This document shows, piece after piece, positions 7,854-16,010 of a stretch of 48,781 nucleotides of DNA. Each line of letters opens with the position of its first letter. The first letter of the stretch is position 1. The stretch covers positions 1 through 48,781 of the forward strand of contig JAFTWZ010000027.1 in NCBI GenBank assembly GCA_017465055.1, in the 5' to 3' direction. The notes under the pieces are model-generated. The model was not told the DNA's origin. It made no database searches and saw only the letters and a program-made list of their open reading frames with translations. Position numbers and translations under genes: made by a program. This DNA is from Alistipes sp. (GTDB lineage: Bacteria > Bacteroidota > Bacteroidia > Bacteroidales > Rikenellaceae).

Positions 7854-9053
7854 ATGAAAAGATACCTATCATTTGTAGCCCTCGCGCTTGTCAGCCTACT
7901 CTTTGCACTCTCTTGCCAGAAGGAGACGCCACAAAGCGGACCAGGGCCTGAACCTACGCCACAACCCGAGCCTCAACCCCTCACCGAGAGCCACACGCTG
8001 ATGATCATTATGCAGGGCAACAACGGCCTTGCCGAGTTTATGGACTCGAACCTGCAGCGCATCATCACCGCATACTACGACGTACCTACAGAGATTGGCC
8101 GCATAATCATCTTCTACGACCGCGGCAACTACACACGACTAACGGAGCTCTACTTAGACGATGGTATGGCCAAGCAACGCCTCATCGAGGAGTATCCTAC
8201 CTCGACCTCGACCGTCGACAAGGAGTTTCTCAAGAGCATCATTAGCCGTATGAAAGAGGAGGCCCCGGCCGATAGCTACGGACTGATTATGTCGTCGCAC
8301 GGCGGAGGCTGGGTGCCTGCCGACCTCTACGACGTCTACCTTCTCAACGAGGATAGCCGCGCAGCAGCACCTACGGCACGCCCACTATTCTACGGTCAGG
8401 ATGACTTCGACTGTATGGAGATTCCCGACCTGGTAGACGCCCTCGACGAGATTCGCTTTAAGTATATCATCTTCGACGCCTGCCTAATGGCCAACATCGA
8501 GGGGCTGTACGATATGCGCAACACGGCAGACTACATCATAGCCTCGCCGACGGAGATTCTTGGCGCAGGATTTCCATACGAGGACTTTATTCCTATGCTC
8601 TTCGAGCGCACCGACCACAAACTTAAGGAGGTATGCGAGGCCTATATGGACTACTATCGCGACTCGGCAGGCACTGTAGCGCTTATCGACTGCAAAAAGA
8701 TTGACGCGCTTGCCGAGGTGATGAAAAACGTATACGACGATGCAGAGAGCGCTACTCTCAACGTCGCAGATGTTCAGGCCTACGACAACTTCCCCTACCA
8801 CCTATACTTCGACCTCGGACACTATGTCGAGAAGGTGGCATCCGACAAGAATAGAGAGGCATTTGACCAGGCACTTGCAGAGGCCGTGATATACTCAGAT
8901 CACACCGAGACCTTCTTCACGGTTACAGGGCCTGATGACGCCTACATCCCCATCACCCACTACTCGGGTCTATCGTGCTACATACCTCAGGAGGAGTCTC
9001 CTAATACCGTAGCAGCGTGGAACGATACAGCCTGGGCTGAGGCGACAAAGTAG
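7854..9053 (+). CDS. Clostripain-family (C11) cysteine peptidase lipoprotein
   Basis: 399 residues. Signal peptide with lipobox Cys21 (LLFALSC) and a Pro/Glu/Gln-rich linker (residues 29-45). The peptidase C11 core follows: SHGGGW with His149 and FDACLM with Cys210 match the catalytic His and Cys of clostripain, and ASPTEILGAGFPY follows as in the family. Family members cut after basic residues and, in gut Bacteroidota, are exported. The protein is probably anchored on the outer membrane or in the periplasm. The C-terminal region (YIPITHYSGLSCYIP) is complete and the length is normal. It is monocistronic: own promoter upstream and a hairpin at 9079 after the stop. Confidence 0.85.
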   Translation: MKRYLSFVALALVSLLFALSCQKETPQSGPGPEPTPQPEPQPLTESHTLMIIMQGNNGLAEFMDSNLQRIITAYYDVPTEIGRIIIFYDRGNYTRLTELYLDDGMAKQRLIEEYPTSTSTVDKEFLKSIISRMKEEAPADSYGLIMSSHGGGWVPADLYDVYLLNEDSRAAAPTARPLFYGQDDFDCMEIPDLVDALDEIRFKYIIFDACLMANIEGLYDMRNTADYIIASPTEILGAGFPYEDFIPMLFERTDHKLKEVCEAYMDYYRDSAGTVALIDCKKIDALAEVMKNVYDDAESATLNVADVQAYDNFPYHLYFDLGHYVEKVASDKNREAFDQALAEAVIYSDHTETFFTVTGPDDAYIPITHYSGLSCYIPQEESPNTVAAWNDTAWAEATK

Positions 9054-9078
9054 CGCCACCGATATGAAATATTCCGCT

Positions 9079-9116
9079 CCAAAGGTACAAAATTGCATAC
9101 TTTTTTGTACCTTTGG
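9079..9116 (+). promoter_or_regulatory. Stem-loop with embedded -7 element
   Basis: CCAAAGGTACAAAA (9079-9092) pairs perfectly with TTTTGTACCTTTGG (9103-9116) around a 10-nt loop. The right arm contains TACCTTTG (9108-9115), a perfect -7 element for the cyclophilin gene; by symmetry the left arm carries one for the other strand. It also sits right after the C11 gene, so it may terminate that transcript. Confidence 0.6.
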
Positions 9117-9154
9117 CATCATTTAGACAAATAGCAAAACTAAAACAAAGAGTT

Positions 9155-9592
9155 ATGAAATACGCAATTATCTCTACCGAGAAGGGCGATATGAAGGCCG
9201 AGCTCTACGCAAACGAGACACCTATTACCGTCGATAACTTCGTTAAGCTCGCCGAGAGCCACTTCTACGATGCTCTCACCTTTCACCGCGTAATCCCCGA
9301 CTTCGTAATCCAGGGCGGCTGCCCTAAGGGCGACGGCACGGGAGGCCCAGGCTACACAATTCCTTGCGAGACACGCGCCGAGCGTCAGTATCACGATAGA
9401 GGCGTACTCTCGATGGCTCACCGCGGCCCTAACACTGGAGGCTCGCAGTTCTTTATCTGCCACAACCGTATGAACACCCAGCACCTCGACGGTATGCACA
9501 CCTGCTTTGGCCGCGTAGTAGAGGGCTTGGATGTCATCGACGACATACGTCAGGGCGACCTTATCCTCTCGATAACCATCGTCGAGGAGTAA
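9155..9592 (+). CDS. Cyclophilin-type peptidyl-prolyl isomerase
   Basis: 145 residues, a compact cytosolic cyclophilin. Family motifs are in order: [38 protein letters not shown], then [19 protein letters not shown] and [19 protein letters not shown]. The catalytic Arg of the FHR motif and the QFFI/H region are present. The start is set at the ATG at 9155: the frame is open 42 bp further upstream, but that extension would begin inside the promoter hairpin. There is no signal peptide. The stop is 17 bp ahead of the DAHP synthase gene, so they are probably co-transcribed. Confidence 0.9.
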   Translation: MKYAIISTEKGDMKAELYANETPITVDNFVKLAESHFYDALTFHRVIPDFVIQGGCPKGDGTGGPGYTIPCETRAERQYHDRGVLSMAHRGPNTGGSQFFICHNRMNTQHLDGMHTCFGRVVEGLDVIDDIRQGDLILSITIVEE

Positions 9593-9609
9593 TAACCATC
9601 CGAGGGAGT

Positions 9610-10668
9610 ATGGAAGACCTAAAGCCACTATTCAGTGATGCTTGCTGCGAGCCGCTATACATAGCAGGCCCCTGCAGTGCCGAGAGTCGTGAGCAGCTCC
9701 TCGCTGCTGCGCGCGGTGTTGCAGCGGCTGAAGTGTCGGTATTGCGCGCAGGAGTGTGGAAGCCACGCACCAAGCCTGGCTCGTTCGAGGGCATAGGCAG
9801 CAAGGCGCTCGAGTGGCTCGCGGAGGCCAAGCGTGAATATGGCCTTAGGGTCATCACCGAGGTAGCCACGCCCGAACACCTCGAGCAGGTGCTTAAGGCG
9901 GGGCTCGATGGCGTGTGGATAGGCGCTCGCACCACAACAAACCCTTTCGCTATGCAGCAGATAGCCGACGCCCTGCGTGGCGTCGACAATGCCGTCATCG
10001 TCAAGAACCCTGTAATCCCCGACGTAGACCTATGGGTAGGGGCTATCGAGCGCATCTATAACAGCGGCATACGCCGCTTAGCTGCCGTGCATCGCGGCTT
10101 TGGCACACACCAGACCACGCCCTATCGCAATGCTCCACACTGGTCGGTACCCATAGAGCTTCATCGCCGCATACCCACGATGTCGATTCTCTCCGACCCG
10201 AGCCATATAGGTGGCCGCCGCGACCTTGTCGCTCAGCTCTCGCAGCAGGCTCTCGACCTCGGCTTCTCGGGTCTGATGATCGAGTGCCACCCACGGCCCG
10301 AAGAGGCGCTTAGCGACGCCGCGCAGCAGATTACGCCCGACACGCTCAGCAAGCTTATAGCTACGCTAAAGCTACGCCGCACGCCTGCAGGCAACGACGC
10401 CTTAGGCGACTTCCGCCTGCATATCGACACCATCGATAGCCGCATCATCGAGCTACTGGCCGAGCGTATGGACGTGGCGCGCGAGATAGGCGAGTATAAG
10501 CGTCAGCACGGTATGGCCGTAGTTCAGCACGACAGATACAACGAGCTACTACTTGCTGCCGAGGCTAAGGCCGAGGCTATGAGCATCTCCAAGAAGTTCG
10601 TAAACCAGATATTTAGCGCCATACACGAGGAGTCGGTACGCCAACAGCTCGACGTTGGCAAGGAGTAG
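9610..10668 (+). CDS. Bifunctional DAHP synthase / chorismate mutase
   Basis: 352 residues. The N-terminal part (about 1-255) is a type I-beta DAHP synthase of the KDSA-like family, condensing phosphoenolpyruvate and erythrose 4-phosphate as the first shikimate step: IAGPCSAES, VLRAGVWKPRTKPGSF, VITEVATPEHL, WIGARTT, HRGF and SDPSH motifs are present. The C-terminal part (about 265-352) is an AroQ-type chorismate mutase (LHIDTIDSRIIELLAERMDVAREIGEYK). The fusion is normal in Bacteroidota and lets chorismate or prephenate feed back on the synthase. It follows the cyclophilin gene closely. Both active-site sets look intact. Confidence 0.93.
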   Translation: MEDLKPLFSDACCEPLYIAGPCSAESREQLLAAARGVAAAEVSVLRAGVWKPRTKPGSFEGIGSKALEWLAEAKREYGLRVITEVATPEHLEQVLKAGLDGVWIGARTTTNPFAMQQIADALRGVDNAVIVKNPVIPDVDLWVGAIERIYNSGIRRLAAVHRGFGTHQTTPYRNAPHWSVPIELHRRIPTMSILSDPSHIGGRRDLVAQLSQQALDLGFSGLMIECHPRPEEALSDAAQQITPDTLSKLIATLKLRRTPAGNDALGDFRLHIDTIDSRIIELLAERMDVAREIGEYKRQHGMAVVQHDRYNELLLAAEAKAEAMSISKKFVNQIFSAIHEESVRQQLDVGKE

Positions 10669-10725
10669 GCGCACGAAGGGTATATTTTTAGAAGGATATA
10701 TTTTCATATTAACCAGTAACATACT

Positions 10726-11652
10726 ATGGATGCAATTCTTAAAATCGAGAATGTATCGAAGAGCTACACGGGGCACAAGGCCTTAGACGACGTATCGTTG
10801 GAGGTGCCTCGCGGTGCTGTATATGGTCTGCTCGGCCCTAATGGCGCGGGCAAGACTACGCTGATACGCGTGATAACACGCATAACAATGGCCGAGAAGG
10901 GGCGCGTGCTACTCGACGGCAAGCCACTTACTGCCGAGGACGTATACCACATAGGCTATATGCCCGAGGAGCGAGGACTATACAAGAAGATGCGCGTGGG
11001 CGAGCAGGCGATGTTCTTTGCGCGCCTCAAGGGTCTTGATAAGCAGGAGGCCGAGCGCAGGCTACGTCACTGGTTCGACCGCCTAAGCATAGCCGACTGG
11101 TGGAACCGCAAGGTCGAGGACCTCTCGAAGGGTATGGCCCAGAAGGTGCAATTTATATCTACCGTAGTACACGAGCCCAAGCTCCTCATCTTTGACGAGC
11201 CATTCTCGGGCTTCGACCCCATAAACGCCAACTTGCTCAAGGAGGAGATACTCGGCCTACGTGAGCGCGGAGCTACGGTGATATTCTCGACACATAATAT
11301 GGCCTCGGTGGAGGAGATTTGCGACCATATAACGCTGATAAACAAGTCGCGTAACATACTCTCAGGCTCTGTGGCGGAGATACGTCGCACCGCTGGCGGC
11401 AACAACTTCGAGGTGCTACACCGTGCCACGGACGAGGAGTTTGCCGCAGCCATAGCCTCACACGCCATAATTCTCGGCGAGAGCCGTGGCGTGGTGGGCG
11501 GATATCGCGAAACACGCATCGCAATACCTAAGGACGAGGATGTACGCCTTGTGATTGCAGCACTTAACGACAAGTGTCAGCTCCGAGCACTTAGGGAGGT
11601 GATGCCATCGATGAACGACATCTTTATTCGTGCCGTAAACGGAACGCTATAG
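10726..11652 (+). CDS. ABC transporter ATP-binding protein (NatA-like)
   Basis: 308 residues. Walker A GPNGAGKTT near residue 38, signature LSKGMAQK, Walker B LLIFDEPF followed by SGFDP, and H-loop STHNM. The C-terminal extension after about 220 resembles the DUF4162 domain of NatA-type ATPases. It is followed by a permease of the matching NatB type, so the two form an exporter; the substrate (sodium, drug or lipid-like) cannot be read from sequence. The gene lies 57 bp after the DAHP synthase gene, with two tandem TATATTTT-like stretches in the gap that may hold a promoter. Confidence 0.9.
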   Translation: MDAILKIENVSKSYTGHKALDDVSLEVPRGAVYGLLGPNGAGKTTLIRVITRITMAEKGRVLLDGKPLTAEDVYHIGYMPEERGLYKKMRVGEQAMFFARLKGLDKQEAERRLRHWFDRLSIADWWNRKVEDLSKGMAQKVQFISTVVHEPKLLIFDEPFSGFDPINANLLKEEILGLRERGATVIFSTHNMASVEEICDHITLINKSRNILSGSVAEIRRTAGGNNFEVLHRATDEEFAAAIASHAIILGESRGVVGGYRETRIAIPKDEDVRLVIAALNDKCQLRALREVMPSMNDIFIRAVNGTL

Positions 11653-11698
11653 GCCGTCATTGCACAATCGTATAACAACGAAAAAATGCTATAAGGAT

Positions 11699-12982
11699 AT
11701 GAGAAACATATATCTAATCATCTCGCGCGAGTACTTAGAGCGCGTGCGTAAGAAGTCCTTTATCATCGTGACGCTCCTTATGCCCCTCTTTATGATAGCC
11801 ATAATGGTAGCGCCCTCGCTAATGATGCTCTACGGCACCAGCGACCAGAAGCAGGTCGTTGTTGTCGACCACTCGGCGATGGTGGCCGAGAGGCTGATGG
11901 CCACGCCCGAGGTTACCTTCATAATTGAGGAGGGAATCTCTAAGGACGAGGCTTGCAGCATATACAACGAAGAGAGTGGAATATTTGGCGTGCTATACAT
12001 AGGCCGCGACATCGAGGCACGCGACTCGGTGCAGCTGATTACAAACAGCTCGTCATCAATGGTCTTGGAGGAGAGCATAGCCTCGCAGATTGAGGCTATC
12101 GTCGAGCGCGAGAAGCTACACGCCTACGATATCGATAACCTCGAGGAGATACTCGCCGAGGTGGAGACCAACATCGAGCTAAGCACCTACATAAACGACG
12201 GCACTGGTGACGAGGAGTCTATGGAGTCTACGTCGTCGGGTATGAGCTACATACTCGGCCTGATACTCGGTATGCTACTATATATGGTCATCATCCTCTA
12301 CGGCCAGATGGTCCTTACGTCGGTAGTCGAGGAGAAGGCCAGCCGCGTGATAGATGTTATGGTTACGAGCTGCACGCCATTTGAGCTTATGATGGGTAAG
12401 ATTCTGGGTATTGCAGCCGTGGCACTTACGCAGATAGCCATATGGGCGGCACTGATTATCGCAGCATCGAAGATGCTTGTGCCAGCACTCTTCTCGCCCG
12501 AGCTTGCCGCTACAAACGATATGATGATGAACACCGTGATGGGCACGCTCGGCGATACGGGATATATCGCACTGCTCTTTACCTACGTGACACTCTTTAT
12601 GTTGGGCGGTTTCCTCCTCTACGCCTCGCTCTACGCCGCCTCTGGCTCGGCCGTAGACTCGGTGCAGGATGGCCAGCAGTTCAACACCATCATTATGCTA
12701 CCTATCATCCTCTCGATTATCGTTATGATGTCGGTATTTAACGATCCGAACTCGCCTATCGCCTTCTGGTCGTCGATGATACCCTTCACGTCGCCTATCG
12801 TGATGATTGCTCGCATACCATTTGGCATTGCTACGTGGGAGATTATCGTATCGTTGGTAGTTCTCTACGCCACCTTTGTTATCACCACTTGGCTTGCAGC
12901 CAAGATCTTCCGCGTGGGTATATTTATGCACGGCAAGCGCCCTTCGTGGGGCGAGCTGTGGCAGTGGCTAAAGATGAAGTAG
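11699..12982 (+). CDS. ABC transporter permease (NatB-like, ABC2 type)
   Basis: 427 residues from the ATG at 11699, chosen because the conserved family start MRNIYLIISREYLERVRKKSF begins there; an upstream in-frame ATG adds 13 unlikely residues. There is one membrane span near 20-42, a long extracytoplasmic domain (about 45-170), and then a cluster of five or so spans (MSYILGLILGMLLYMVIILYG onwards) ending in a short cytoplasmic tail. VVEEKASRVIDVMVTSCTPFELMMGKILGI is the typical ABC2 signature. It pairs with the ATPase gene 46 bp upstream. It ends at a hairpin facing an accessory cassette on the other strand. Confidence 0.9.
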   Translation: MRNIYLIISREYLERVRKKSFIIVTLLMPLFMIAIMVAPSLMMLYGTSDQKQVVVVDHSAMVAERLMATPEVTFIIEEGISKDEACSIYNEESGIFGVLYIGRDIEARDSVQLITNSSSSMVLEESIASQIEAIVEREKLHAYDIDNLEEILAEVETNIELSTYINDGTGDEESMESTSSGMSYILGLILGMLLYMVIILYGQMVLTSVVEEKASRVIDVMVTSCTPFELMMGKILGIAAVALTQIAIWAALIIAASKMLVPALFSPELAATNDMMMNTVMGTLGDTGYIALLFTYVTLFMLGGFLLYASLYAASGSAVDSVQDGQQFNTIIMLPIILSIIVMMSVFNDPNSPIAFWSSMIPFTSPIVMIARIPFGIATWEIIVSLVVLYATFVITTWLAAKIFRVGIFMHGKRPSWGELWQWLKMK

Positions 12983-13018
12983 AGTTCAACACGCCAACGT
13001 AAAATAGTTCACTAAGGC

Positions 13019-13075
13019 TGATGCAAGGAGTGGCATTTATGCAGGTAATGATGCAAAATGCCACTCTTTGCATCA
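13019..13075. terminator. Convergent terminator hairpin
   Basis: Arms 13019-13038 and 13056-13075 pair at 19 of 20 positions (core GGAGTGGCATTT). It lies between the convergent ABC permease and AbiC-like genes. It overlaps, and would compete with, the shorter palindrome at 13044-13080. Confidence 0.6.
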
Positions 13076-13081
13076 TTACCC
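13044..13081. repeat. Miniature IS-end palindrome (MITE-like)
   Basis: GGTAATGATGCAAA (13044-13057) and TTTGCATCATTACC (13067-13080) form a perfect inverted repeat. The stretch 13058-13081 matches the IS end at 119-142 at 20 of 24 positions without gaps, and the left arm matches the other IS end over its outer bases. It looks like two IS ends with almost nothing between them. Confidence 0.5.
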
Positions 13082-13096
13082 CAATGCGTATGTAGA

Positions 13097-14086
13097 CTAT
13101 GAGATAAACTCTCCAGAGTCATATTTTATTCGGGGGGCAATAGACTTATCAATATCTTCGCATAAGCTTTGCCACAAATCCTCCTCATTCGAGTTATTCT
13201 GCGGATATCTCAAGTAGCCTTCGTGTGCATATATCAAACCTAATTCGTGATCTGTTTGCTCCTTCGACAAAAACTGCAACGCAGATTTTCGTTTCTCGAC
13301 ATCAACATTACCCTCTATAAACTCTAAAATAAGAGATATATACTTGATATATGGCACAAATCGCAGACGATGACCATCGAAATACTTAATTCGCCTATTG
13401 CTATAATCTTTCAAGTATGAGGGGCCTTCGTGCCAACCACCTACTTGTGCTCGCTCACTTTTATCTTGCAATCTCAGTAGAGTATCTCGGAGAATAACCT
13501 TTGCCGATACAGGAAAGATCGCATCGCTTATCGACGACTCTATTTTATCTACCGTAACACCATTAATGAAATATGTAAATGCTATATAATTAAGCGTAGA
13601 ATCTTCGCTTGCGCCATTAGCCTCTTCGGCATTGAAGTTTATCTGCGAGTAGATAGCCTGATTCTTTTTGATGATATTGTATATTGCCTTATACTCGTAG
13701 AACATATAGTGATACGCCACCTTACCCTTGCCAACATTCTCTATCAAGGTATCGTTACATATAGTCCTATATACGTCGAGCAGGTGGAACAGCTTGTTTT
13801 CAAAACGCTCCTGTTCTATATCCTCCTTTTGTCGATTATTGTAGTCAAATTGGACGTAGAAGGCAAGAAACGTAAGCAAGCCTCCAATACAAGCTATAAT
13901 CCAATTAACGACATTTACTCGAGCCTGATAGAGATTTAACAACGTATCATATCTCTTCTCTATATCACCATTTGGCACTTCGTGTATATAGTCGTACCCC
14001 AAGCCATCATTTATAAACAGTATGCCAACAAGTACAACAACCGTCAATCCTATGACGCTGATAAAAATTAATTTTTTTGCTTTCAT
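13097..14086 (-). CDS. AbiC-like putative phage abortive infection membrane protein
   Basis: 329 residues. Two membrane spans (about 6-26 and 59-80) with a short extracytoplasmic loop, then a large soluble domain. Just after the second span, RFENKLFHLLDVYRTICNDT (95-113) matches the pattern that begins the putative phage abortive infection (putAbiC) family: a membrane hairpin, then FEN-x-(L/F)F-x-LL. By family knowledge, such proteins are linked to abortive infection, though the mechanism is unclear. Codon use is more A/T-rich than in the neighbouring operons, suggesting transfer. Its ATG overlaps the end of the M15 peptidase gene by 4 bp, so the two are translated together. The assignment rests on a short motif plus topology. 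Confidence 0.6.
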   Translation of the reverse strand: MKAKKLIFISVIGLTVVVLVGILFINDGLGYDYIHEVPNGDIEKRYDTLLNLYQARVNVVNWIIACIGGLLTFLAFYVQFDYNNRQKEDIEQERFENKLFHLLDVYRTICNDTLIENVGKGKVAYHYMFYEYKAIYNIIKKNQAIYSQINFNAEEANGASEDSTLNYIAFTYFINGVTVDKIESSISDAIFPVSAKVILRDTLLRLQDKSERAQVGGWHEGPSYLKDYSNRRIKYFDGHRLRFVPYIKYISLILEFIEGNVDVEKRKSALQFLSKEQTDHELGLIYAHEGYLRYPQNNSNEEDLWQSLCEDIDKSIAPRIKYDSGEFIS

Positions 14087-14781
14087 TTTTCAAAATGTTG
14101 ATAATCCTTCAATGTTGACCATTCACCTCCCCACTCAAATCCGTACGATTTGAAAAGTTTACAACATAGGTCATCTGCCTCAATCTTATATGGAAAATTC
14201 TGTTCTCTATCGACATAGGGCGCTGCACCATATGGCTCTACGCGTAGACTATTGTTTGACAACATCTTCACATACGGATTATATAGCGGATTGATATCTA
14301 CTGCCAGGCCGAAGGCGTGTTTCGACAATTTACCACCACCTGTAATCTCTCTATAGTTAAACGCGACGGTGTTATTATCCATCATCGACCTTGTATCGTC
14401 TGCATCATACTCATCGACCAAGACCATTCTCTCGATAGGATATTTCGCCTCATACAACGCTCTAAAAATAGCGATAAGCTCCCCCTCTATCAACCTGTTA
14501 CATATCATCTCTCCAACAACGATATTACCCTCCGCGTCGTAATGTAGGAGCTTTAGATATCGTAAATCACTTGGCTGAATATAGCTATTAGCTCTATATG
14601 ACCTTCCATTTATTCTCTCGAATATAGCTTCAGTAATTTCGGTACTTACAAACACCCTCTCCAAGCCAAAAATCCTGATTGCCTCACTCGACACCCTATC
14701 TTGTGGTCTCCACAGCTCCAGAGACTCCAACTCTTTTTGTATGTTACATAATCCCATAGTACTAAGGTTATCAGTATTCAT
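14083..14781 (-). CDS. M15-family metallopeptidase (VanY/D,D-carboxypeptidase-like)
   Basis: 232 residues. The C-terminal 115 carry the M15 zinc site: His155 and Asp162 in SKHAFGLAVDINP and His229 in KDYQHFEK, with Glu/Trp-rich FEWGGEW just before. A conserved region NNTVAFNYREITGG lies upstream of it. M15 enzymes cut D-Ala-containing peptidoglycan stems. No signal peptide is visible: the N-terminus MNTDNLSTMGLCNIQKEL is hydrophilic, unlike exported relatives. It is co-translated with the AbiC-like gene. Unless export is by another route, it may act inside the cell, or on peptidoglycan only when the membrane is breached. The gene starts 13 bp after a broken lipoprotein gene. Confidence 0.8.
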   Translation of the reverse strand: MNTDNLSTMGLCNIQKELESLELWRPQDRVSSEAIRIFGLERVFVSTEITEAIFERINGRSYRANSYIQPSDLRYLKLLHYDAEGNIVVGEMICNRLIEGELIAIFRALYEAKYPIERMVLVDEYDADDTRSMMDNNTVAFNYREITGGGKLSKHAFGLAVDINPLYNPYVKMLSNNSLRVEPYGAAPYVDREQNFPYKIEADDLCCKLFKSYGFEWGGEWSTLKDYQHFEK

Positions 14782-14794
14782 CTATTAAACAAGG

Positions 14795-15067
14795 TTATGC
14801 CGTGGGGCTACCTGCGCGACACGGCACAAGGGGCAAGGTCGCGTGACCTGCTGGTTTGGGCACTCGGCTACGCGAGTATCGTAGGTCGGCACTTGCCCAC
14901 GCGCCGTTAATAGGCTCGGTTACGCCACTCCACTCGGCCTCCTGCTCCAAAGTGAGAACTATAGGGTCTTCGGCCTCGGCAAATGTTGCCACAGGAGTAT
15001 ACTCGTGCGCGCAACCAACCATTGCCATAAGCATAAGTGCGAGAAGTGTGCAGGTTTGTAGTTTCAT
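14795..15067 (-). pseudogene. Truncated lipoprotein gene at cassette edge
   Basis: Codes for 90 residues: a clean lipoprotein signal with Cys19 (MAMVGC), then about 70 residues. WASADLRYSRSRVPKP resembles the early part of glycoside-hydrolase-123-type or DUF4091 lipoproteins (W..S.DVR..RS.VP), which normally run to several hundred residues. The chain ends soon after in a low-quality tail (LPLVPCRAGSPTA). The simplest reading is that the rest of the gene was lost when the neighbouring AT-rich cassette arrived. It could instead be a genuine small lipoprotein. The match is from memory and short. Confidence 0.45.
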
Positions 15068-15109
15068 TGCTTCGAGTTGTTATGTACCTAATGACTATGG
15101 ATAAGGTCT

Positions 15110-15961
15110 CTATATTATATTCAATGCCGAGGCCAGGGCATACCCCTCGTCGTAGAGTCTAAGGAGCTTACGCGTATCGCGCTCCATACGGTCTACCTCG
15201 ATGGGGTGCTCGGGGCGTATGACCGTGAGAAGTCCCGCCTCCTCCTGCTCCTCAACATAGGATATCTGTTCATTATAGAGCGCATTACGACGCTTGATAG
15301 CCTCGCGCAGACGTGGATACCTGCAATAGAAGAGTGGTGGCACAAAGACGTTACCTGCCGACTTACGATAACCCCGATTACGCGTCAGCACCACGAGGTT
15401 ATTATCAAATCCCTCGGCACGCGCCCTAAGAAGCGGTATAGAGTCGGCAATGCCACCATCAAGCATAGGCTCGCCATCGACATAGCTTATAGGCGAGACA
15501 AACGGAAGGCTACTCGAGGCCTTGACAATATCGATAATACGCTTCGGGTCACGCTTCTCGTCGTAGTAACACGCCTGGCCCGTACGGCAGCTCGTAGTGA
15601 CCATCTCGAAGCGCTCATCCGACTCGGCATAGGCTGCGTAGTCATATGGAATTATCTCGTTGGGGAACTTATTGAACAACAGGTCGAAGTCCATAATGTT
15701 CCCCTTGAGAATTAGATGCTTGAAACCTATATAGCGATACTTCTCCAATAGGTCAATATTGCTATACTTTGCCCTGCCACGCTGGCGCGACATATACGAG
15801 AGTCCGTTGCAAGCACCTGCGCTCACACCCACCGTATAAGGAAAGCGCACTCCCCTATCCATCAGCGCATCGAGTACGCCGCAGGTGAATATGCCGCGCA
15901 TACCTCCACCCTCGAGGATAAGCCCCGAACGGGCATCGAGTATATATGTAGTATTAGCCAT
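15110..15961 (-). CDS. Patatin-like phospholipase
   Basis: 283 residues, a RssA/YjjU-type patatin. The oxyanion loop is LILEGGGMRGIF, the nucleophile is Ser47 in GVSAG, and the dyad Asp168 sits in MLDGGIADSIP. These make up the whole Ser-Asp catalytic pair of the family, which hydrolyses acyl esters of lipids. No signal peptide, so cytoplasmic. It is on the same strand as the acyl-CoA ligase gene 49 bp upstream; release of fatty acids by one and activation by the other would be a sensible link, but this is inference. The length is normal. Confidence 0.88.
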   Translation of the reverse strand: MANTTYILDARSGLILEGGGMRGIFTCGVLDALMDRGVRFPYTVGVSAGACNGLSYMSRQRGRAKYSNIDLLEKYRYIGFKHLILKGNIMDFDLLFNKFPNEIIPYDYAAYAESDERFEMVTTSCRTGQACYYDEKRDPKRIIDIVKASSSLPFVSPISYVDGEPMLDGGIADSIPLLRARAEGFDNNLVVLTRNRGYRKSAGNVFVPPLFYCRYPRLREAIKRRNALYNEQISYVEEQEEAGLLTVIRPEHPIEVDRMERDTRKLLRLYDEGYALASALNII

Positions 15962-16010
15962 ATCTTACGACCATTGCCGTCACCAACGCAAAATCTCTAC
16001 CAATCGGCCA

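Noticed and set aside
13097-14781. Prophage remnant
   Set aside because: An abortive-infection-like gene and an endolysin-like peptidase could suggest one, but there is no integrase, structural or replication gene and no att repeat.
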